Source: Propionibacteriaceae bacterium
GTDB taxonomy: Bacteria > Actinomycetota > Actinomycetes > Propionibacteriales > Propionibacteriaceae
Reading direction: 5' to 3'
NCBI GenBank assembly: GCA_031271975.1
Contig: JAISUR010000020.1
Coordinates: forward strand, 34,009-98,008
Length of the DNA stretch: 64,000 nucleotides
The notes under the pieces were generated by a model. That model was not told the DNA's origin. It did no database searches and saw only the letters and a program-made list of their open reading frames with translations. Both the position numbers and the translations under genes were made by a program. Shown here piece after piece: positions 48,494 to 58,015 of this stretch (positions are counted from its first letter, which is position 1; the number at the start of each line of letters is the position of its first letter).

Positions 48494-51400
48494 TTGACCG
48501 ACCAGGGTTACGGTTACCCACCCCCTGAGGACCGTCGCGACTCCCAACCTCCGCGGTACTCCAGCCGATCATTCAGTCTCAGTTCGGAAGAGATCGACTC
48601 CATTTGGCCTGCGCTGCCCCGTCTCCCGGACATCCCGCAGGCCCCTTCCTCGCTGCGCGGCCCACGCCCGGACCCGCCGGCGTATCCGGGCGGTTCGTAT
48701 CCGTCATCGCGGCCGGCTTACTCCGCGGGGCCACCACCGAGCTACCCTTCGCCACCGCCTTCGCAACGCGGGAATCCAGATCCCTATCCGAGTTCGTATC
48801 CCTCCAGCCCGCGCTACACCCCGAGTTCCTACCAGCGCCCCACTCCTGAAAGCGGCCAACGGTCGTATTCCGCGCCGCCGGAGGACACCCGCCCTGGACA
48901 GCAGCGGTTCGTGTGGTCGGCCGAACGCCTGGGTGAGCTTTCGCCCAGCTACGATCCGCCGCCGCGTTCCTACGAGCCACCCGCTTCGCGTTCCTACGAG
49001 CCGCCCGCCGCGCGCGCATACGAGCCTCCCGCCGCGCGCGCCTATGAATCGCCCGCAACCCGTTCCTACGAGGCTTCGCGGGATCCCGACGAGCCGCGCG
49101 GCTATGCGTCCCGGTCATATGAGACGCCGCGCACACATTCGGAATCCCGCGGCTACGAGACTCCGCGCGGTTTCGATTCGCGTTCCTATGAGCAACCCCG
49201 GGCGGAACCGCCGCAGCGCCCCTATTCCGGGCCCGCGGCATCCTATTCCGCGAGCCGGGCCACCGAGGATCCGCTGGCAGGACGGTATTCCGCCCCCACC
49301 CAGCCCAGTTCGCGCTCGCTGCCGCCACCAAGGACCGACTCCCAATACGATTCGGCCCGCCCGGCCTATCCGACGCCGCTGGCAGGCCGCGTGCTCAGCC
49401 CCGGCCGCGATCTGGAAGACACCGCGCCGAGTCTTTCCGCCGTGCGGCGCGAGACAGCGGCCAGGCAGGGGGAACGCCCCGTGGTCCGCCCGGCGCCCAA
49501 GATTGACTGGGCTTCGCTGGGGGCCCTGCGAGACGATGAGGAAGTCACTCCGGCGCCCGTGCCGGAATCGGCCACTTACATGCGGCCCAGTTCATTCAGC
49601 CGCCCCACCGATCCGCGCACACCGGCGCCCGAATCAGCGCCGCGGGTGGAGCACACCCCACTGTCGCAGTTCCGCCGTACGCCCAAGCCATCCCCGCAGC
49701 CCGGACAACCCGCTCCGGTGGCGGCCACCCCGCCCCCGGCTGGAGGCGGCTTGAAGGCGTGGGCCAGCGGCCAGACATCCCGTCCCGCGCTGCCCTCCGG
49801 CCCATCGGCCACGGCGGCCGCGCAGTCCAACGTCCCGGCCGTGGCTCCCAAACCGGGATCTGTCGGCCTGTCTGGTTGGAAGGGCCGCTCGGCACTGAGC
49901 CCAGCTTCGGCACCGCGGCAAACGCCGGCGCAACAGGCCGCACCCCAAACCCGGCCCACGCCCCAAACCCGGCCCGCACCCCAGCAGACTGCGCGGCCCG
50001 CGCCCCAGCCAACTCCTCGTCCCGCGGCGCAACCGGCCCCGACCGAGGAGCGGATGGTCGCGCCGGTGCTGCCGAAGACGGAGCCGATCACCCTGGGCGA
50101 CTGGGCACTGGAACCGCAGCAGTCGCAGGCTCCCACGATCGAGGTCTCGCAGTGGTCGCTGCCCGGCGACCGCCCCAGCTCTCCCACTCCCGCGCCCGCC
50201 GCTGTTCCCGCGCGCGACGAGACCGTGCTGCTGCGGCGGCTGGCGAACACGGAGCGCCCGCGCCGCGGGCCGCGGACCGCCGACGCCCCCGCTCCCAAGT
50301 CGGCTGCCTCGGCGGCTGAACCTTCCGGAGAAACTTGGCCGGTCCTGCCGGCGACCGGCGGGTCCGGCGCCGAACCGGAAAAGGAAGACAAGAAGAAGCG
50401 CAAGGGCGGCGGGCTGCGAATCTTCCTGATCGCGCTGATCGGCCTGATCGTGGTGGCTCTCATCGCCGTCGGCATCATGTGGGTGCTCTCGCTCAACAAG
50501 CTGGGCGGCGACTCGTCCGGAGCGAACCCCGTGGGCTCGGATCCGCTGATGACCGAGCAAGACTTGTCTACCGGCACGGCCGAAGGGTGGAACCTGGCCG
50601 CGGAAGGCACCGAGACGCCCGCCTTGACCTGCATGTCCGAGCCGACGCAATACTCCCCAGACCGCAGCGAATCCCGCGTCTTCACCAGCGCCAACGACAC
50701 CTCGCTGCTCGCGGTGCACGCGCTGGAAACATTCGCGGACGCCGACCAAGCCGCCGCCGAATACCAGGCCCGGCTGACCCAATCCGGCACCTGCCCGGGC
50801 CAAGTCGCCCAGGTGACCAGCGCCTACACCATCGCCAACCTCGCCGACGAAGCCTCCGCGGTGGCGGTACTGGTGCAGCAGTCGCTTTCGGGCAACGAGT
50901 ACCACACTGTCCTGCTCTCCCGCACCGGCAAGGTCATCTCGATAGTTGACGTGAAGGCCACCGGAAGGGCCGTGACCACTACGAAAGTCGTCGATTCCGT
51001 GTTGCCGGCGCTGAGCCGGATCTGCGCCGGCGACCAAGGCACATGCCCTGGGCCGGGCAGCCCCAACGTCGCCAAGACTGTCCCGGCGGCCGGCAATCCG
51101 GTGGGCTGGCTGACGACGTCGGATCTGCCGCGGATCACCCCGAACGCCGGGAAATGGTCCATGCTCAACACGGAAGACAACGCGTCCCGCATCGGGACCC
51201 AGTGCGAAGGTAGCGCGCTGACAAGCTCCACGGCGTCCACGGTCCAGAAGACCACTTACATCCTCACCGACGACCCGCAGGGACCCACGCCGGATTCCTT
51301 CGGCATCGACGAGGCGGTTTTCACGTTCGCGGACAGCGAATCGGCTGCCGCCATGAGCGAAACGCTCGTCACCAACATCAGCGAATGCCAAAAACCCGGA

Positions 51401-51649
51401 TCCACGGCGACGGTCGAACAAGGCGAGGCGATCGCGGGGTCCGGGGTGAACTCGGTGGCGATCTCCGGGGCCACCTTTGTCGTGCAGCAGACCGCGCAGG
51501 ACACCGTCGTGATCCGCCGGGTGGCGGTCATCGTGACCGGCAACCGGGTCGCCTATCTGATGGCCAATCCGACTGAGACCTACGACTTCCGCGACAATGA
51601 ATGGCAAGCGATCGGCCTGCGCGCCGGAGAACGTCTTTCCCAATTCTGA
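48494..51649 (+). CDS. Large proline-rich single-pass membrane protein with PknH-like sensor domains
   Basis: A 1051-residue protein. The first ~630 residues are disordered and rich in Pro/Ser/Arg/Tyr, with an 8-residue tandem repeat of the type RSYEPPAA (about 48964-49074), followed by Ala/Pro/Gln-rich segments (QTRPTPQTRPAPQ). One membrane helix (LRIFLIALIGLIVVALIAVG) is preceded by KKKRKGGG. The outer part of about 360 residues holds two similar units, each with Cys pairs, FADADQAAAEYQ / FADSESAAAMSE and a C-terminal IVDV/VIVTG strand, reminiscent of the PknH sensor domain. No kinase is fused. The start is probably TTG 48494 (LTDQGYGYPPPED) with AGGA upstream; GTG 48470 is an alternative. 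Function unknown; tyrosine-rich cytoplasmic repeats could be phosphorylated or bind a scaffold. Confidence 0.75.
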   Translation: MTDQGYGYPPPEDRRDSQPPRYSSRSFSLSSEEIDSIWPALPRLPDIPQAPSSLRGPRPDPPAYPGGSYPSSRPAYSAGPPPSYPSPPPSQRGNPDPYPSSYPSSPRYTPSSYQRPTPESGQRSYSAPPEDTRPGQQRFVWSAERLGELSPSYDPPPRSYEPPASRSYEPPAARAYEPPAARAYESPATRSYEASRDPDEPRGYASRSYETPRTHSESRGYETPRGFDSRSYEQPRAEPPQRPYSGPAASYSASRATEDPLAGRYSAPTQPSSRSLPPPRTDSQYDSARPAYPTPLAGRVLSPGRDLEDTAPSLSAVRRETAARQGERPVVRPAPKIDWASLGALRDDEEVTPAPVPESATYMRPSSFSRPTDPRTPAPESAPRVEHTPLSQFRRTPKPSPQPGQPAPVAATPPPAGGGLKAWASGQTSRPALPSGPSATAAAQSNVPAVAPKPGSVGLSGWKGRSALSPASAPRQTPAQQAAPQTRPTPQTRPAPQQTARPAPQPTPRPAAQPAPTEERMVAPVLPKTEPITLGDWALEPQQSQAPTIEVSQWSLPGDRPSSPTPAPAAVPARDETVLLRRLANTERPRRGPRTADAPAPKSAASAAEPSGETWPVLPATGGSGAEPEKEDKKKRKGGGLRIFLIALIGLIVVALIAVGIMWVLSLNKLGGDSSGANPVGSDPLMTEQDLSTGTAEGWNLAAEGTETPALTCMSEPTQYSPDRSESRVFTSANDTSLLAVHALETFADADQAAAEYQARLTQSGTCPGQVAQVTSAYTIANLADEASAVAVLVQQSLSGNEYHTVLLSRTGKVISIVDVKATGRAVTTTKVVDSVLPALSRICAGDQGTCPGPGSPNVAKTVPAAGNPVGWLTTSDLPRITPNAGKWSMLNTEDNASRIGTQCEGSALTSSTASTVQKTTYILTDDPQGPTPDSFGIDEAVFTFADSESAAAMSETLVTNISECQKPGSTATVEQGEAIAGSGVNSVAISGATFVVQQTAQDTVVIRRVAVIVTGNRVAYLMANPTETYDFRDNEWQAIGLRAGERLSQF

Positions 51650-51673
51650 GAAATCTCTCAGGAATGGTATAGT
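51647..51673 (+). promoter_or_regulatory. Promoter with palindromic operator ahead of the M23 peptidase gene
   Basis: TGAGAAATCTCTCA (51647-51660) is followed seven bases later by TATAGT (51668-51673), a good -10 element. A nearly identical TGAGAATTCTCTCA stands eight bases before CATTGT upstream of rpfB. The first three bases are the stop codon of the preceding gene. The position overlapping the -35 region suggests a regulator site, or the -35 element of an alternative sigma factor. Confidence 0.6.
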
Positions 51674-51737
51674 GATGACCCGTGGTGGCCTTCTATCAAG
51701 GCCACGGCGCTTTTCTCGGGCAAGGAAGGATGTCGCG

Positions 51738-52547
51738 TTGCTAGGAGCCCCGCTTAAGACGCGTCGCCCACGCCGCGCTGTCCCCAGCCGTCCGCGGCGG
51801 GCAGTGTCTGGGTGGTCCACATTCTGGTACACGACAGCGGGAAAAATTGCGACAGCCGGAGTGGCGACAGTGCTCGCCGCGGCCGGCATTTTCTCTTTCG
51901 TGGCGATCCAATCCCTGGGCTCCAGCGCCGCCAACGCCGACGGCGTCATCAGCAAGGGAACGTCGGCCGCCGAGATCGCCGAGCAACGCCAAGCGGCTCT
52001 GGTGGCAGAGTCCGAGGCCATCTCCCAGACGAACGCCGAAACGGCCCGGGCCCAGCGCGAATTGCAGTTGGCCAGCGAGGACGAGGCGATCCTGAGCGAG
52101 GCGACACGGCTTTCCAAGCTTTCTGAGTTCTTCTGGCCGGTCGACGGGACGGTTTCCCCGGGCAACGAATGGGGCATGCGCTATCACCCCATCCTGCACC
52201 GCACGCGGCTGCATGACGGCACGGACATCTCCGCCAAGTGCAACCAGCCGGTTTGGGCCGCGCAGTCCGGCGAAGTGACCCGGACGACGTCGGGATATTC
52301 CGGCGGTTCGGGCAACTCCGTGCGGATCGACCACGGCAAGTACTCCGGCCACAACATCCAGACGGCCTACCTGCACCTGTCCAGCTTCCTGGTGAAGGAA
52401 GGCGAGCAGGTCGAGAAGGGCCAGCTCATCGGCTACGTCGGTTCCACGGGCCTTTCCACCGGCTGTCACCTGCACCTCTCGCTTTACGAAGACGGCAAGG
52501 GCATCGACCCGATGACCTACGTCCACGAGCCCGAAAAAGAAAAGTAA
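51738..52547 (+). CDS. M23 family peptidoglycan endopeptidase, membrane-anchored
   Basis: A 269-residue protein starting at TTG 51738 with AAGGAAGGA seven bases upstream. A basic N-terminus (KTRRPRRAVPSRPRR) precedes one membrane segment near residues 36-58. A short coiled coil (EIAEQRQAALVAESEAI...) follows, then the LytM/M23 zinc domain from about residue 135: RLHDGTDI holds the first His and Asp ligands, HLHLSLY holds the HxH motif. LytM enzymes cut peptide cross-links in the cell wall. All zinc ligands appear present, so it is probably active. The stop TAA is directly adjacent to the converging pcrA stop. Confidence 0.9.
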   Translation: MLGAPLKTRRPRRAVPSRPRRAVSGWSTFWYTTAGKIATAGVATVLAAAGIFSFVAIQSLGSSAANADGVISKGTSAAEIAEQRQAALVAESEAISQTNAETARAQRELQLASEDEAILSEATRLSKLSEFFWPVDGTVSPGNEWGMRYHPILHRTRLHDGTDISAKCNQPVWAAQSGEVTRTTSGYSGGSGNSVRIDHGKYSGHNIQTAYLHLSSFLVKEGEQVEKGQLIGYVGSTGLSTGCHLHLSLYEDGKGIDPMTYVHEPEKEK

Positions 52548-54842
52548 CTACAACTTCTCCAACGGCGCGAACTTCAGCGCCAACCTCTTTACGCCCGCCG
52601 AGCCGAAGTCGATGTCGGCGGTGGCATCGTCTCCCGTCCCCGTGACAGCCAACACCTTGCCCAAGCCGAACTTTCCGTGCAGCACCCGCTCCCCGACTTC
52701 CAGAGCCGCCACGCGCGGACGCGGCGGGACAGCGCCGGCGCCACCGCCGAGCGAACGCCCAGACGTGCGGGTCTGCGCGACCGCTCGTGACTGCCAACCG
52801 GACGATGCCATGCCCGTGCGGCGCCAAGTGAGCAGCTTGTCCGGAATCTCGTCGATGAACCGGCTCGGCGGATTGTATTGCGGCGTGCCCCACAACATTC
52901 GCATGGTGGCCCGCGTCAGGTAGAGGCGTTTGCGGGCGCGGGTGATGCCGACGTACGCCAGACGGCGCTCCTCCTCCAACTCGTCCAGCGATTCCATGGC
53001 CCGCGTGTGGGGGAACACGCCGTCCTCGAAGCCGGTCAGGAATACCGTGTCGAACTCCAAGCCCTTGGCGGTGTGCAACGTCATGAGCGTGACCCGACCA
53101 GCGGAGGTTTCCGGGAGCTGGTCCGAGTCGGCGACCAGCGCGATGCGCTCCAGAAAGGCGGGCAGCGAGTCGTCGGGTTCCGGGGCTGCCGAGGCCAGTG
53201 CCCCGCCCTCCCCAACACCGGGTTCCAGATCTTGGGTGTGCGCCGCTGCCACGAACTCCGCGGCCACGGAAACCAACTCGACCAGATTCTCCAGACGGGT
53301 CTCGTCTTGCGGGTCTTTCGAATCCTGCAATTCCTTGATGTACCCCGACTTGTGCAAGATGGACGTGAGAATGTCGTCGGCGGGCACGCCGGACTCCACC
53401 TGCGCGCGGTGCTCTTCGATGAGCTGGGTGAAACCCGCGATCTGGTTCGCCGAACGCGTCGCCAGGTCGGGAATTTCGCCAGCCAGCGTCAACCCCTCGT
53501 AGAACGCCAGCCCCTGGGCGCGGGCGAAGCCGTCCACCTGTGTCTCGGCGCGGTCCCCGATGCCGCGCCGCGGCACATTGAGGATGCGGCGCACCGAGAC
53601 ATCGTCGCTGGGGTTGGCGATGGCCCGCAGGTAGGCGATGGCGTCACGCACTTCTTTCCGCTCGTAGAAGCGCACGCCGCCGACCACCTGATATGGCGTG
53701 CCGACGCGGATGAACACATCCTCGAACGGGCGGGACTGGGCGTTCGTCCGGTAGAACACGGCTACATCGCCTGGTTGCTCCCCGCTCGCGGCCAACCGCG
53801 CGATCTCGTCGTTGATGAACTGGGCCTCGTCGTGTTCGGTGTCGGCCACGTATCCGGTGATCAACTCGCCGTCGCCCGCGTCGGACCACAGCCTCTTCAC
53901 GGGCCGCTTCGGGTTCTTCGTGATGACTTGGTTGGCCGCTGAGAGGATGTTCTGCGTGGAGCGGTAATTCTGTTCCAGCACGATCGTGGCGGCGCCGGGG
54001 AAATCCGATTCGAAGTCGAGGATGTTGCGGATCGTCGCACCTCGGAAGGCGTAGATCGACTGGTCGGAATCGCCGACGACCATCAACTCCGGCGGCTCGA
54101 TGTGCACCTCGTCCGCAGTCGATGGCCACGGCCCGCAAAGCTCCCGGACCAGGGCATATTGGGCGTAGTTGGTGTCTTGGTATTCGTCGACGAGCACGTG
54201 CCTGAAGCGGCGGCGGTAGCCTTCGCGCAACTCGGGAAAGCTCTGGAAAAGCTGCACTGTGGTCATGATCAGATCGTCGAAGTCGAGCGCGTTGGCGGCT
54301 CCCAGGCGGCGCTGGTATTCCACGTATACCGCCGCCCACACCCGCTCGTTGCCAGCTACGGCCGTCCGCTCGGCGGACTGCGCGTCGACGAGTTCGTTCT
54401 TGCAGTTGGAGATCCAGTTCAGCGCGGTGCGCGGATTGAACCGCTTGGGATCCAGGTTCTGGTCTTTCATCACCAACTGCACCAGCCGGCGCTGGTCCGC
54501 GTCATCGTAGATGGAGAACGAGCGCGACAAGCCGAAACGGTGGATTTCGGAGCGCAGGATGCGCACACATGCCGAATGGAACGTCGAAACCCACATGGCC
54601 CGCGCCCGCGTGCCGACCAACTCGACCACCCGCGAACGCATCTCCGCCGCGGCTTTATTGGTGAAGGTGATGGCGAGAATCGACGCCGGATGCGCGTTGC
54701 GTTCCGCCACCAGGTAGGCGATCCGCCGGGTGAGCACCCGCGTCTTCCCGGACCCCGCCCCGGCAACCACCAGCACCGGCCCTCCCCAGTGCATGACGGC
54801 TTGGCGCTGCGGCCCGTTCAGGTCGGCGAGCAGATCAGTCAT
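52548..54842 (-). CDS. pcrA: ATP-dependent DNA helicase PcrA (UvrD/Rep family)
   Basis: A 764-residue SF1A helicase. Motifs are in order: AGAGSGKTRVLTRRI (Walker A), FTNKAAAEMR (Ia), VDEYQDTNYAQY (II), GDSDQSIYAFRGA (III), LEQNYRSTQNIL (IV), LMTLHTAKGLEFDTVFLTG (V) and YVGITRARKRLYL (VI). The C-terminal VGERVLHGKFGLGKVLAV is the Tudor-like RNA-polymerase-binding module found in PcrA. ATG 54842 overlaps the stop of the response-regulator gene (ATGA), so repair helicase and sensor system are co-transcribed. Confidence 0.95.
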   Translation of the reverse strand: MTDLLADLNGPQRQAVMHWGGPVLVVAGAGSGKTRVLTRRIAYLVAERNAHPASILAITFTNKAAAEMRSRVVELVGTRARAMWVSTFHSACVRILRSEIHRFGLSRSFSIYDDADQRRLVQLVMKDQNLDPKRFNPRTALNWISNCKNELVDAQSAERTAVAGNERVWAAVYVEYQRRLGAANALDFDDLIMTTVQLFQSFPELREGYRRRFRHVLVDEYQDTNYAQYALVRELCGPWPSTADEVHIEPPELMVVGDSDQSIYAFRGATIRNILDFESDFPGAATIVLEQNYRSTQNILSAANQVITKNPKRPVKRLWSDAGDGELITGYVADTEHDEAQFINDEIARLAASGEQPGDVAVFYRTNAQSRPFEDVFIRVGTPYQVVGGVRFYERKEVRDAIAYLRAIANPSDDVSVRRILNVPRRGIGDRAETQVDGFARAQGLAFYEGLTLAGEIPDLATRSANQIAGFTQLIEEHRAQVESGVPADDILTSILHKSGYIKELQDSKDPQDETRLENLVELVSVAAEFVAAAHTQDLEPGVGEGGALASAAPEPDDSLPAFLERIALVADSDQLPETSAGRVTLMTLHTAKGLEFDTVFLTGFEDGVFPHTRAMESLDELEEERRLAYVGITRARKRLYLTRATMRMLWGTPQYNPPSRFIDEIPDKLLTWRRTGMASSGWQSRAVAQTRTSGRSLGGGAGAVPPRPRVAALEVGERVLHGKFGLGKVLAVTGTGDDATADIDFGSAGVKRLALKFAPLEKL

Positions 54843-55504
54843 ACGAGCTTGCGATCTGTCGCCCAACGGGTCAGCTGGTGCCGGTTGGAGAGCTGCAGCT
54901 TGCGCAACACGGACGAGACGTGCGTTTCCACCGTCTTGATCGAGATGAACAACTCCCGGGCGATCTCCTTGTACTGGTAGCCGCGCGCGATCAGCCGCAG
55001 CACCTCGCGCTCGCGCGTCGAGAGGCGGTCCAGGTCTTCGTCGATGCTGGCCACGTCGATCACGCCGGAGAAAGCGTCCAGCACGAAGCCGGCGAGCCGA
55101 GGTGAAAAGACGGCGTCTCCCTCGGCGACACGGCCGATGGCCTCCACCAGTTCGTTGGAAGAGATCGACTTTGTCACATAGCCGCGGGCGCCCGCGCGGA
55201 TGACGCCGATCACATCTTCGGCCGCGTCCGAAACGCTCAACGCCAGGAATTTCACCTCCGGCTCACGCGCGTGCACTTGCTTCAATACCTCGACGCCGCC
55301 GCCGCCGGGCAGGTGGACATCCAGCAGCACCACGTCGGGAACCGCCGCCAGGACGGCCGCGACAGCGGTGGGCACGTCCTCGCCCTCGCCGACGATGTGC
55401 ACGCGGCCGCCGATCTCATGCTTTACTCCAGCGCGGAACATCGCGTGGTCGTCGACGACGACAACGCGCCAACCCGCCCGCGGGGTTTCTTCCATCTGGC
55501 TCAC
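54839..55504 (-). CDS. NarL/LuxR-type response regulator
   Basis: A 221-residue regulator with a receiver domain (VVVVDDHAMFRAG; phospho-acceptor Asp in VVLLDVHLPG; Lys in YVTKSIS) and a C-terminal helix-turn-helix (LSTREREVLRLIARGYQYKEIA, SIKTVETHVSSVLRKLQ, each seen in outline). GTG 55504 overlaps the kinase stop (GTGA). Partner of the PspC kinase encoded upstream; it likely controls cell-envelope stress genes, perhaps including the divergent PspC gene. Confidence 0.93.
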   Translation of the reverse strand: MSQMEETPRAGWRVVVVDDHAMFRAGVKHEIGGRVHIVGEGEDVPTAVAAVLAAVPDVVLLDVHLPGGGGVEVLKQVHAREPEVKFLALSVSDAAEDVIGVIRAGARGYVTKSISSNELVEAIGRVAEGDAVFSPRLAGFVLDAFSGVIDVASIDEDLDRLSTREREVLRLIARGYQYKEIARELFISIKTVETHVSSVLRKLQLSNRHQLTRWATDRKLV

Positions 55505-56733
55505 AGTGGCATCTCCAGTCTGATTTCGGTGCCCTCGCCGGGAGCACTGCGGATGATGACTTTACCGCCTGCCCGCTGCACTCGTTCGGTTATCGAGTCG
55601 CGCACGCCGTGTCGATCGGTCGGAATCGCCGCTGGGTCGAACCCGGCGCCGCGGTCGCGCACGTAGACGGACACCTGGCCGCCGGCGATCTCGGCATAGA
55701 CGTCGAGGCGGTCCACGCCGGCGTGCTTGGCGGCGTTCACCATGGCCTCGCGCGCCGCAGCGACCAGCGCGTCCTGGCCCGCCCCCAGCCGGACATTGGC
55801 GTCGCCGACGCGGACAACATCCACCTCCACGCCAAACCGCTGCTCGACATCCGCGCAGGCCTCGGTGAGCGCCTCCCCGAACGACGCCTCATCCAGCTGT
55901 TCCCCGTAGAGATAGGAGCGCAACTCGCGCTCTTGGCCGCGGGCCAGCGCGGAGACCTGTTTCGGGTCTTCGGCGGCTTGCTGGATCAGAGCCAACGTCT
56001 GCAGGACAGAATCGTGCAGGTGGGCCGCCATGTCAGCGCGCGCGTCCGCGACCAAACGGTCGTTGCGAGCCTGGGCCAGTTCGCGGCGCACCCGCAGCCA
56101 CGCTGGAGCCACGGCAAGCACGAATGCCAACACGGACAGCGCCACCACCAGGGCGATGCGGGTGGGCTCGTCCGCGGCAACTTGCAAAATGACCAGCGCC
56201 ACGGCCGCGCCCACGAACACCAAGCCCAGGCCGGCGATCAGGATATGCGTCCATTGCCGCAGCAAAGTGCCCAGCCATTCGCGCATCGGCAGCCGGCGGT
56301 TGCGCGCCGGGAAGTGGTCCGTGACCCACCAGACGGCGGCCAAACCCAGCGCCGCCAAGCCGCCCGCGATCAGCGTCGACGACGGCAAACCCCAATCCTG
56401 CCGCTGGATCAGCCACAGCAAGCCCACACCCAGCAGCCCCAGCGCCAACGCCAGGCCCGCGTCGGCGAGTCGGCGCGGCTGTTCCGTGGAGCGCAGCCCC
56501 GCCCGGTCTGCGGCGGCCAAGCCCGGCGCGTTCGCATCCGGGCGCCACCGGGGCATCGTGAGCCACAGCGCGAGGTACAGCGCCACGCCCACCAACCGGA
56601 ATGCCCCCGCGACTACGAACAACGCCCGCAGCGCCACCGCCGGAACACCGAGCTGGGCGGCCAAGCCCGCGCAAACTCCGCCGACCCACGCCTCGTCGAG
56701 GGGCCGGGACGAACGCACGGATGTTTCTGTCAT
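55501..56733 (-). CDS. PspC-domain sensor histidine kinase
   Basis: A 410-residue kinase. The N-terminal PspC domain (residues 10-60) has VGGVCAGLAAQLGVP and LYLALWLTMPRW. Four or five more membrane segments follow to about residue 215. The dimerisation helix carries the phospho-acceptor in MAAHLHDSVLQTLALIQQ (HisKA_3 type). The ATPase has VNAAKHAG (N box), DRGAGFDP (G1) and GEGTEIRL. ATG 56733 is chosen. It is divergent from the PspC-toastrack gene with 118 bases between, so both may share a regulatory region. Confidence 0.9.
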   Translation of the reverse strand: MTETSVRSSRPLDEAWVGGVCAGLAAQLGVPAVALRALFVVAGAFRLVGVALYLALWLTMPRWRPDANAPGLAAADRAGLRSTEQPRRLADAGLALALGLLGVGLLWLIQRQDWGLPSSTLIAGGLAALGLAAVWWVTDHFPARNRRLPMREWLGTLLRQWTHILIAGLGLVFVGAAVALVILQVAADEPTRIALVVALSVLAFVLAVAPAWLRVRRELAQARNDRLVADARADMAAHLHDSVLQTLALIQQAAEDPKQVSALARGQERELRSYLYGEQLDEASFGEALTEACADVEQRFGVEVDVVRVGDANVRLGAGQDALVAAAREAMVNAAKHAGVDRLDVYAEIAGGQVSVYVRDRGAGFDPAAIPTDRHGVRDSITERVQRAGGKVIIRSAPGEGTEIRLEMPL

Positions 56734-56761
56734 CGCTGACAAGCGTAGCCGCTCACTGGCG

Positions 56762-56812
56762 GGGGGACTTCGGGACAAGCCCGGCATGACGGGGGGGACT
56801 TCAGGGTAAGCC
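56762..56812. repeat. Short degenerate repeat in divergent promoter region
   Basis: GGACTTCGGGACAAGCCCGGCATGACGG resembles the hairpin unit of the large repeat blocks (ACAAGCCCGG instead of ACAAGTCCGG), followed by a second partial copy. It lies between the two divergent PspC genes. Confidence 0.5.
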
Positions 56813-56851
56813 CCCATGTTGCGCGGGGCGACACGCGAGTTGAATGGGAAT

Positions 56852-58015
56852 GTGAACAACACACCAACGCTCTATCGGCCTACCCAGGGCAAAGTCTTCG
56901 CCGGCGTCTGTTCCGGCGTGGCGGACAAGCTGAACATAGACGCGACCGTGATCCGCGTGGCCGCCGTCATCCTCACCTTCTTCGGCGGTGTCGGCCTCGC
57001 GGGCTACCTGGGCGGCCTGGCCATCATGCCGAAGCAGGGTAACACCGAGCTACCCATCTGGCGCATCGCCCCGTTCACGCGCAACTGGCATCCGGCGCTG
57101 ACCGCCGGGGCCGTCTTCGGCGTCGTACTCGTCGGCATCGCCCTGCTCGGCGGCTCTTCGGGCGGTTTCGTGGTGCCGATCGGCATCGTGGCACTCATCG
57201 TCTTCTTCAGCACCAAGAAGCGCAGCCGCAACCTCACTCAGCCGGCCGAGCCGACGCCGTTCGAGCGGGCCAGCCAGGCCTGGCAGCAGCGGGTCACCGA
57301 AGTGCAGGCACCCGACCGTTTCCGCGAGCCGACGAACGAAGAGCTTTACGGCTACACGACGCCGCCCGCCCAGCCCAACCTGCCCGCGGTGCGCAAGCGC
57401 CATGGCTGGTGGCTCGCCTTGGCGCTGGCCGCGATCGGGCTCCTTCCGCTGGTGGTGCTCGCCATCATGGGCATCCAGATCCCTGCGATCGCCTACCTCG
57501 GCGTGATCACGCTCGCCCTGGGAGCGGGCCTGCTGTGGACGCACCGCACGGGCCGGCCCAAGGGCATGCTGCCCGCGGCGATTGCGGCGATCCTGCTCAC
57601 CGGCGTGCTGTCTTCCGTCTGGGTGGGCCCGACAACTAGCTTCCCTGTGCCACTGGCCGCCCCGCAAGCGGTGGCGGTGGGCGACACGACCGCCACCTGG
57701 CTCACCGACGCCGACGTGGCCGACGTGCAACATGACATGGGGCAAGTCGTCATCGATATGTCCGGGTTGCACCTTGATGCTGACCAGAGCGCGCACATCA
57801 GCCTGGACGCGGGCCAGTTGACGATCATCCTGCCGAAGGATGTCGGCTACGAAGTCAACTGGCAAGTCGATGTGGGCGAATGCACCGAATCCGGCTCGGA
57901 CAAAGCCAACGGCCTCGACCTGGCGGGCCAAACCAACGGCCCTGTCGCAGGACAGCCCACGCTGACCCTGACCGTCACCGTTGACATTGGCCAACTGGAA
58001 TTGAGGGACGCATGA
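56852..58015 (+). CDS. PspC-domain membrane protein with C-terminal toastrack-like domain
   Basis: A 387-residue protein. The PspC domain is at the N-terminus (GKVFAGVCSGVADKLNIDATVIRV, seen in outline; then YLGGLAIMPK). Several membrane segments follow, interrupted by a cytoplasmic loop (TPFERASQAWQQRV). The last ~100 residues are beta-rich (VVIDMSGLHLDADQSAHISL, LTIILPKDVGYEVNW) like the toastrack/LiaF C-terminal domain. Such pairs sense envelope stress together with PspC kinases. GTG 56852 has TGGGA upstream; ATG 56816 in the same frame is an alternative. The stop overlaps the next ATG. Confidence 0.82.
   Translation: MNNTPTLYRPTQGKVFAGVCSGVADKLNIDATVIRVAAVILTFFGGVGLAGYLGGLAIMPKQGNTELPIWRIAPFTRNWHPALTAGAVFGVVLVGIALLGGSSGGFVVPIGIVALIVFFSTKKRSRNLTQPAEPTPFERASQAWQQRVTEVQAPDRFREPTNEELYGYTTPPAQPNLPAVRKRHGWWLALALAAIGLLPLVVLAIMGIQIPAIAYLGVITLALGAGLLWTHRTGRPKGMLPAAIAAILLTGVLSSVWVGPTTSFPVPLAAPQAVAVGDTTATWLTDADVADVQHDMGQVVIDMSGLHLDADQSAHISLDAGQLTIILPKDVGYEVNWQVDVGECTESGSDKANGLDLAGQTNGPVAGQPTLTLTVTVDIGQLELRDA

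Noticed and set aside
48964..49074. DNA tandem repeat as a separate minisatellite
   Set aside because: The repeat is in frame inside a long coding region and follows the RSYEPPAA protein repeat; it is described with that gene.
49634..52177. An 847-codon minus-strand frame
   Set aside because: It is opposite the proline-rich protein and M23 peptidase; its low-complexity Arg/Gly composition is a mirror of Pro/Ala codons.
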